Source: Xenorhabdus griffiniae | GTDB lineage: Bacteria > Pseudomonadota > Gammaproteobacteria > Enterobacterales > Enterobacteriaceae | Direction of reading: 5' to 3' | Assembly: GCF_001028135.1 (NCBI RefSeq) | Contig: NZ_LDNM01000013.1 | Span: 44,332 to 108,331 of the forward strand | DNA length: 64,000 nt | Shown here: positions 38,401 through 47,400 of the stretch, one piece after another | Layout: each line of letters starts with the position of its first letter | Numbering within the stretch: position 1 is the first letter of the stretch | Made by a program: the position numbers and the translations under genes | Notes under the pieces: generated by a model | What the model saw: the letters and a program-made list of their open reading frames with translations, nothing else | What the model was told of the DNA's origin: nothing | Databases searched by the model: none

Positions 38401-41400
38401 CCTGAACTGACGGCCGATCGCTTCCTGACCGATCCGTTCTTCCCAGACACGGCGGCCCGCCTGTACAAGACCGGTGACTTGGGACGCTGGCTACCCGATG
38501 GGTCGATTGAATACCTCGGCCGCAATGATTTTCAGGTCAAGTTGCGGGGATTCCGCATCGAGCTGGGAGAAATCGAAGCCCGACTCAGCCAATGTGACGG
38601 GGTGCGTGAGGCTGTGGTACTGGCACGCGAAGATGAGCCGGGACAGAAACGGTTGGTCGCCTATCTGCGGCCACGGGAGGGCGTTGAGCTGGTGCCGGCT
38701 GAACTGCGCCAGCAACTCGCCCTGCACCTTGCCGAATATATGTTACCCAGCGCTTTTGTGACATTGGACACTTTCCCGCTCACCCCTAACGGTAAACTCA
38801 ACCGTCAGGCTCTGCCTGCACCTGATTTATCCGCAGTAGTCACGCGCAGCTATGAGGCCCCCATCGGTGAGACAGAAATCGCCCTGGCTCAAATCTGGCA
38901 AAAACTCCTGAAGTTGAAACAGGTCAGCCGCCATGACCACTTCTTTGAGCTTGGCGGTCATTCGCTGATGATTGTCAGTCTGATCGAAGAGCTGCGCAAT
39001 CTGGGCTGGCAGCTCGAGGTGCGCAGCGTGTTTGTCGCGCCGGTTCTCATTGATATGGCCCGGGCAATACGGCGTGAGGGCAGCACTTTTGTCGTGCCCC
39101 CCAACCGTATTCCCGAAGATTGCCCCAATATTACGCCCGATATGCTGCCTTTGGTTGCCCTGTCCCAAACTGAAATTGATGCCATCGCCACCACTGTGCC
39201 GGGCGGCGTCACCAATGTGCAGGATATCTATCCGCTCGCTCCATTACAGGAAGGTATCCTGTTCCATCACCTGTTACAGGCACAGGGGGATAATTATCTG
39301 CTGCAAAGCCTGCTCGCGTTCGATACCCGTGAACACCTCGATGCCTTTTTAGCGGCACTGCAACAGGTTATCAACCGCCATGATATCCTGCGCACCGCCA
39401 TTTGCTGGCAGGCACTGACACAACCGGTGCAAGTGGTCTGGCGTCAGGCACTGCTGACGGTTAACATTTTCAACCCGGCTCCAACGGGTGACGTTGTCAC
39501 TCAACTCAGGCATCATACCGATCCACGCCAGCATCGTATCAATTTAAATCAGGCCCCCCTCTTTGCCACCGATATCGCCTATGATCCGGCACAAGATGAA
39601 TGGTTGCTGGCGCTGCGCTTCCATCATCTGGTCAGTGATCATATGACACTGGAGCTGATTCTGGCGGAAATCGCGCTGATCCTGCAAGACAGGACGGAGA
39701 GACTGCCAGCGGTACTGCCTTATCGCAACTTTATTGCCCAAACATTAAGTGTCCCCGTGGCAGAACATGAAGCCTATTTCCGTAGCCGACTGGCGGATAT
39801 TGATGAACCCACGGTTCCCTTTGGGGTGCTCAAAGTACACCCAGACAACGACTGCGTGACTGAGTCCCGTCTCCCTGTCGCCCCTAATCTGGCCAAAGCC
39901 ATCCGCACTCAGGCGCGTCGTTTAGGGGTCAGTCCGAGTGTCCTGTTCCATGTCGCCTGGGCACAGGTGCTGGCACACACCAGCGGGCGCGATGACGTCA
40001 TCTTTGGCTCTGTGCTATCGGGACGTCTGCAAGGTGGCGCGGGGGCTAATCAAATACTGGGCATGTTTATTAACACGCTGCCCCTGCGGATCTCCCTGAG
40101 CGGACACACGGTACAAGATATCGTGCAGGAGACCTATCACAACCTGACCACGTTACTGGAGCATGAACAAGCCCCGTTAGTGCTGGCACAACGGTGTAGT
40201 GGTGTAGAGCAACCCATGCCGCTGTTCAGTAGCTTGCTGAATTATCGTCACAGCGCGTCGAATGGAACGGAAATAGGGGAAACCGGGGCGCTTGATACCC
40301 TCTGGGCGGGCATCCGTATTTTGACCGCAGAGGAGCGCACTAACTATCCTATCTCCTTATCAGTCGACGATTTAGGGGATGACTTCCTGCTCACTACTCT
40401 GACCGTCACCGACATTGCGCCCGAACGCATCAACGCCTATCTGGCGACGGCCATCAGCGGTTTGATCGATGCCCTGGTTCACCACCCTCAACAAGCGATC
40501 CGGGCTATCCCCATCTTACCGGCAACAGAGCGGCAACAGCTGCTGACCGATTTCAATGCCACTCAGGCCGACTTCCCGCAAGACATGTTGATCCACCAAC
40601 TGTTTGAGGCACAGGCCGCCCGGCATCCCGATACCCTTGCTGTCGTCTATGAAGACCAGACACTGAGCTATGGTGAATTAAACCACCACGCTAATCAGTT
40701 GGCCCATTATCTGATTGCGCTGGGGGTGCGGCCTGATGACCGGGTCGCCATTTGTGTTGAACGCAGCCCGGAGATGGTGGTCGGTTTACTGGCTATCCTC
40801 AAGGCGGGGGGGGCTTATGTCCCGCTTGATCCGTCCTACCCGCCCGAACGGTTGAGCTATATGCTGGAAGATGCTACCCCCGTGGCTTTACTGACTCAAT
40901 CGGAACTGGCCCAATCAGAGTGGCTCGCTCAATTTGACACCTTGCCAACGGTCTTACTGGATAACCACGAACCGTCTCTGGCAACACAACCCGCTGATAA
41001 CCCAGCCTCCCAAGCACTGGGATTGGCATCCCGCCATCTGGCCTATGTCATTTATACTTCTGGTTCAACAGGGCAACCGAAAGGCGTGATGATTGAACAT
41101 CAGAACCTGTGCAATTTAATCACCACCCAGCAACATGCTCTGGCACTCACCAGCAACAGCCGCGTCTTACAGTTCGCCTCAAACAGCTTCGATGCCAGTA
41201 TCTGGGAATGTTGCATGGCCTTAATGGCAGGCGGTTGCCTCTATCTGGCCAAACGGGCTAATCTCTTGCCCGGAACCACACTGTCCGGCTACTTAGCCGA
41301 TCAGGCCATCAGCCATGTTCTCTTGTCACCGACCGCGTTAGCCGCGATGGATTCCCTGCCCGATACCGTGCAAACCCTGTTGGTGGGGGGCGAGTCCTGT

Positions 41401-44400
41401 CCACCAACCTTAGTCAAACGCTGGTCATCAGGCCGGCAGATGATCAATGCGTATGGGCCGACGGAGATCACAGTCTGTGCCACACTCTATTCCTGTACTT
41501 CCTTCGCGGAGGATAATCCGCCCCCGATTGGCCGCCCGATCGCCAATACCCGAATTTATATTCTGGATGCACAGGGTCAACCCGTTCCTTGTGGTGTGAC
41601 GGGGGAAATTTATATTGCCGGGACGGGTGTGGCTCGTGGTTACCTGAATCGGCCTGAACTGACCGCTGAACGCTTCCTGTCCGATCCGTTCTCGTCAGAA
41701 TCCGATGCGCGGATGTACAAAACCGGTGACCTCGGTCGCTGGCGGCCCGATGGCAATATCGACTACCTCGGCCGCAATGATTTTCAGGTCAAGCTGCGGG
41801 GTTTCCGCATTGAACTGGGGGAAATCGAAACCCGACTCAGCCAATGTGACGGCGTACGTGAGGCGGTGGTCATTGCCCGCGAAGACGAACCCGGTGAAAA
41901 ACGACTGGTCGCCTACCTGCTGCCACAGGAAGGGGTTGAATTGATGCCCGCCAAACTGCGCCAGCAACTGACCCGGCACCTCGCTGACTATATGTTGCCC
42001 AGCGCCTTTATTACGCTGGACGCCTTCCCGCTCACGCCTAACGGCAAGCTGGATCGGCGGGCCTTGCCTGCGCCAGATATATCGTCCGTGGTGGTTCAGG
42101 AATATGCCGCCCCCGTAGGCGAAATAGAAATCGCCTTAGCCCAGATTTGGCAAGACTTGCTCGGCTTAGAACAGGTGGGTCGTCACGATAATTTCTTTGA
42201 ACTCGGGGGCCATTCCCTGCTGGCTGTCCAACTCGTCGCACATGTACATCAAAAGTTGGCACGGGATTTGTCACTACAGAAACTCTTTGACCAACCGGTT
42301 TTGATGCATCTGGCACAGACGCTCACAGGTGCTTCGACAATAGCTCAGATAGTGATCCCGGTGACTGACCGCAACCAGCCGTTGCCCCTCTCCTTCGCCC
42401 AACAGCGTTTATGGTTCCTCGCTCAACTCGATCCGGCGGCCAGCCTGGCCTATCATATCCCTGTGGCATTGCGCCTGACGGGTCAGCTTCATCGCCCTGC
42501 CTTAACCCGCGCTCTTGACCATCTGGTTGCCCGCCATGAAAGCTTGCGTACCCGCTTTGTGCTGGTTTCCGATCAACCTTGCCAGCACATTGAGTCGGCT
42601 GATATTGGCTTTGCTCTGTCTTATCAGGATCTGCGCTCATTACCATCTGAGACACATCGCCACCGTATTGTGGAATTAACGGCACTCGAAGCACAAACGC
42701 CTTTTGACTTGACTCAAGGCCCGCTGCTCCGCGGCCACTTGCTGCAACTGGCAGACGAAGAGCATGTCTTATTATTGACACTACACCATATTATCTCGGA
42801 TGGCTGGTCCACGGGGGTAATGCTACATGAACTCACTGTTCTTTATCGCGCCACCCTTGATGGTCAAGATACGCCTTTACCGCCACTGCCCATTCAGTAT
42901 GCCGACTATGCCGTCTGGCAGCGTCACTGGTTACAGGAGGACGCACTTACGGCCCAACGTGATTTCTGGTGCACTCAGCTTACCGGAGCACCGGCCTTAC
43001 TGACGCTCCCGACCGACCGGCCGCGCCCGGCAGTACAATCCTTTGTTGGCAACCGCGTCCCGGTGCACATTGATGCCGGCTTATTGGACTCACTGAAAAA
43101 GCTGGGACTGCGCCATCACACCACCTTGTTTATGACGGTGCTCAGTGCCTGGAGTCTCGTACTGGCCCGGCTTAGCGGGCAGGAGGATATCGTTATCGGT
43201 ACGCCGGTGGCTAACCGCCCGCATCATGAACTGGAAGGGTTAATCGGTTTCTTTGTTAACACGCTGGCTTTACGCATTACCTTCAATGATGATCTCAGTG
43301 TGGCCGATCTGCTGGCCCGGGTTCGGGAGCGGGCACTGGCCGCTTATGCCCATCAGGATTTACCCTTTGAGCAGGTGGTAGAAGCGCTCCAGCCCGAACG
43401 CAATCTCAGTTACAGCCCAATTTTTCAGGTGATGCTGGCTTTAGATAATACTCCCGCACAGGCGCTGGCATTTCCCAATATTCAATGTTCACCTATTGAG
43501 CAAACGTATCCCGGTGCCCACTTTGATTTAACTTTGTCATTGGCCGAAACCGAGGCGGGTTTGGTCGGTGAACTGGAATATGTCACTGCTCTATTCGATA
43601 CCGCTACCGTTGAGCGAATAGCGGGTTATTTCAACAATGTGTTGGCCGCTATGGTGGCGGATGAAACCCAGCGGATTGCCACTTTGCCGATGTTACCCGC
43701 CTCAGAGCGGCAACAACTGCTGGTGGACTTCAATACCACTCAAGCCGATTTCCCGCAGGACGCGTTGATCCACCAACGGTTTGAAGCACAGGCTGCGCAG
43801 CATCCCGATAGCATGGCGGTCGTCTATGAAGACCAGACACTGAGCTATGGTGAATTAAACCGCCGCGCCAATCAGGTAGCCCATTACCTGATTGCGCTGG
43901 GGGTGCGGCCTGATGATCGGGTCGCCCTCTGTGTCGAACGCAGTCTGGAACTGGTGGTAGGATTACTGGCTATCCTCAAAGCAGGTGCCGCCTATGTGCC
44001 GCTCGATCCGGCTTATCCGGCCGAACGGCTGGCCTATATGCTGGATGATGCCGCCCCGGTGGCATTACTTACCCAAGAATCGTTAGTTGAAACACTGAGC
44101 AGCGACCAACCTACCGTACTGCTGGACACCGTGGATCTTGATACCTGCGCAATACATAATCCCGATGCTTATGCACTGGGGTTAACGTCACACCATCTGG
44201 CCTATGTGATCTACACCTCTGGTTCCACGGGTCAGCCCAAAGGGGTGATGGTTGAGCATCGTGGCCTATATAATCTCACTCAGGCACAGATTGAAGCATT
44301 CCATATCACAGCTAACACCCGCCTATTGCAATTTGCTTCTTTCAGCTTTGATGCCTGCATCTCTGAAATTGCCACTACGCTGTGCCAAGGGGCCAGCCTT

Positions 44401-47400
44401 GTCCTGGCCCCCCGTGAAGCGCTATTACCCGGCGAAGCTCTGATTAATACCTTGAAAACGCAGGCGATCACTCATGTAACCCTACCGCCCGTTGCCGCCA
44501 GCGCCTTAACACCGGATGCTGAATTACCCGACCTGACCATTCTGGTGCTGGCCGGTGAAGCCTGCTCATCGTCGTTGATCAAACGTTGGGCAACAGACCA
44601 ACGGATCATCATCAATGCTTACGGGCCAACGGAAGCCACTGTTTGTGCAACGCTCACCCCCTGTGATACCCGGGATGAAAGAGTGCCACCGATAGGCCGG
44701 CCTATTGCGAATACGCAAATTTATATTCTGGATCCACAAGGTCAACCCGTTCCTCTTGGTGTGGCGGGGGAAATTTATATTGGCGGAGTGGGTGTCGCCC
44801 GTGGTTACCTGAACCGCCCTGAACTCACCGCTGAACGCTTCCTGCCCGATCCGTTCTCTTCGCAGCCAGACGCCCGGATGTATAAAACCGGCGACCTCGG
44901 CCGCTGGCTGCCCGATGGCAATATCGACTACCTGGGTCGCAATGATTTTCAGGTCAAACTGCGGGGCTTCCGTATTGAACTGGGGGAAATCGAGACCCGA
45001 CTCAGTCAATGTGACGGGGTACAGGAGGCGATAGTACTGGCCCGCGAAGATGAGCCGGGACAGAAACGGCTGGTGGCCTATCTGCGGCCGGTGGCGGGAA
45101 TTGAACCGGTGCCGGCTGAACTGCGCCAGCAACTCGCCCAACACCTCGCTGACTATATGCTGCCCAGCGCCTTTGTCACTTTAGAGACTTTCCCGCTCAC
45201 CCCTAACGGCAAACTCGACCGTCAGGCCCTGCCTGCCCCCGATTTATCGGCGGTGGTCACGCGCAGCTACCAAGCCCCCGTCGGTGAGACAGAAATCGCC
45301 CTGGCGCAGATTTGGCAAAAACGCCTGAGACTCAAACAGGTCAGTCGCCATGACCATTTCTTTGAACTCGGCGGCCATTCACTGTTGATTGTCAGTCTGA
45401 TCGAAGATCTGCACAATCTGGGTTGGCAACTTGATGTTCGCAGCGTATTTGTTGCGCCGGTTCTCATTGATATGGCTCAGGCTATCCAACGTGAAGTCTG
45501 TACCTTTGTCGTGCCCCCTAACCGTATCCCCGAAGATTGTACGGCTATCACGCCCGATATGCTGCCTTTAGCTTCTCTCTCTCAGACTGAGATTGATACC
45601 CTGGTTGAGCAGATCCCGGGCGGTGCAAGTCATGTACAGGATATCTATTCACTGGCCCCGTTGCAGGAAGGTATCCTGTTCCATCATCTGTTACAGACCC
45701 AGGGGGATAATTATCTGCAACAAAGCTTACTCGCTTTCGATACCCGTGATCGTCTCGATAGCTTCCTGAATGCCTTGCAACAGGTTATCAATCGCCATGA
45801 TATTCTGCGCACCGCCATTTATTGGCAGGGACTGACACAGCCGGTGCAGGTGGTCTGGCGTCAGGCAACGCTGACTGTCCATGAATTCACGCCGGCCATA
45901 ACAGACGATATTCCGGCGCAGTTACTGGCTCACACTGATCCGCGTCAGCACCGAATCAATCTGAACCGTGCTCCCCTCTTTGCCACCGATATCGCCTATG
46001 ATCCGGCACAAGATGAATGGTTGCTGGCGCTGCGCTTCCATCATCTGGTCAGTGACCATCTGACACTGGAGCTGATTTTTACAGAAATGGCGCTCATCTT
46101 GCAGGCAAAAACGGAGAGGCTGCCTGCGGTATTGCCCTACCGCAACTTTATCGCTCAAACCCTGAATACATCAACCGCCGAGCATGAAGCCTATTTCCGC
46201 GCCCAATTAGCGGACATTGACGAACCCACCGCGCCATTTGGGTTACTTAATGTACAAACTGACAACAGCCTTGTCACTAAAGCCCATCTCCCTATCGCAC
46301 CTGATCTGGCCAAAGCCATCCGCACTCAGGCGCGTCGTTTCGGTGTCAGCCCAAGTGTCCTGTTCCATGTGGCCTGGGCACAGGTACTGGCACTCACCAG
46401 CGGCCGCGATGATGTGGTGTTTGGCTCCGTGCTACTGGGCCGTTTGCAAGGCGGCGCGGGGGCGGATCAAATACTGGGCATGTTTATTAACACGCTGCCC
46501 CTGCGCATCTCTCTGGATGGGCGCGCGGTACAGGAAATCGTGCAGGAGACCTATCACAACCTGACCACTTTGCTGGAACATGAACAGGCCCCGTTAGTGC
46601 TGGCACAACGGTGCAGTGGAGTAGAGCAACCCCTGCCACTGTTCAGCACCTTGTTCAATTATCGGCACAGCGCTTCGAATGAAACGGAAGGGGAAGAAAC
46701 GGAGGCGGTTGATGCCTCCTGGACCGGTATACGTGTGCTGGCCGCCGAAGAGCGTACTAACTACCCCATCACCTTGTCAGTCGATGACTCAGGAGACCGT
46801 TTCCAATTAACGGCTCTGACTGTCAGCGACATTGCACCGGAACGCATCAACACCTATCTGGCGACAGCCATCAGCGGCTTGATCGATGCCCTGACTCACA
46901 ATCCGCAACAAGCGATCCGGGATATCCCCATCTTACCGGCGGCAGAGCGGCAACAACTGCTGGTGGATTTCAATGCCACTCAAGTGGATTACCCGCAGGA
47001 GGCGTTGATCCACCAACTGTTTGAGGCACAGGTTGCCCAGCATCCCGATAGCCTTGCTGTCGTCTTTGAGGAGCAAACCCTCAGCTATGGCGAGCTTAAT
47101 CGCCGGGCCAATCAGTTAGCCCATTACCTGATTGCGCTGGGGGTGCGGCCTGATGATCGGGTGGCGATTTGTGCTGAACGCAGTCTGGACACCATCGTGG
47201 GCTTGCTTGGCATCCTCAAGGCGGGGGGGGCTTATGTCCCGCTTGACCCGTCCTACCCGCCCGAACGGTTGAGCTATATGCTGGAAGATGCCGCCCCCGT
47301 GGTGGTGCTCACCCAGACGGCACAAGTCCACCCGCTGCCCAATACCGTGCCGACCGTTTTACTTGACCGTTTATTTGACAATCAAGAACCGACGTTGGCA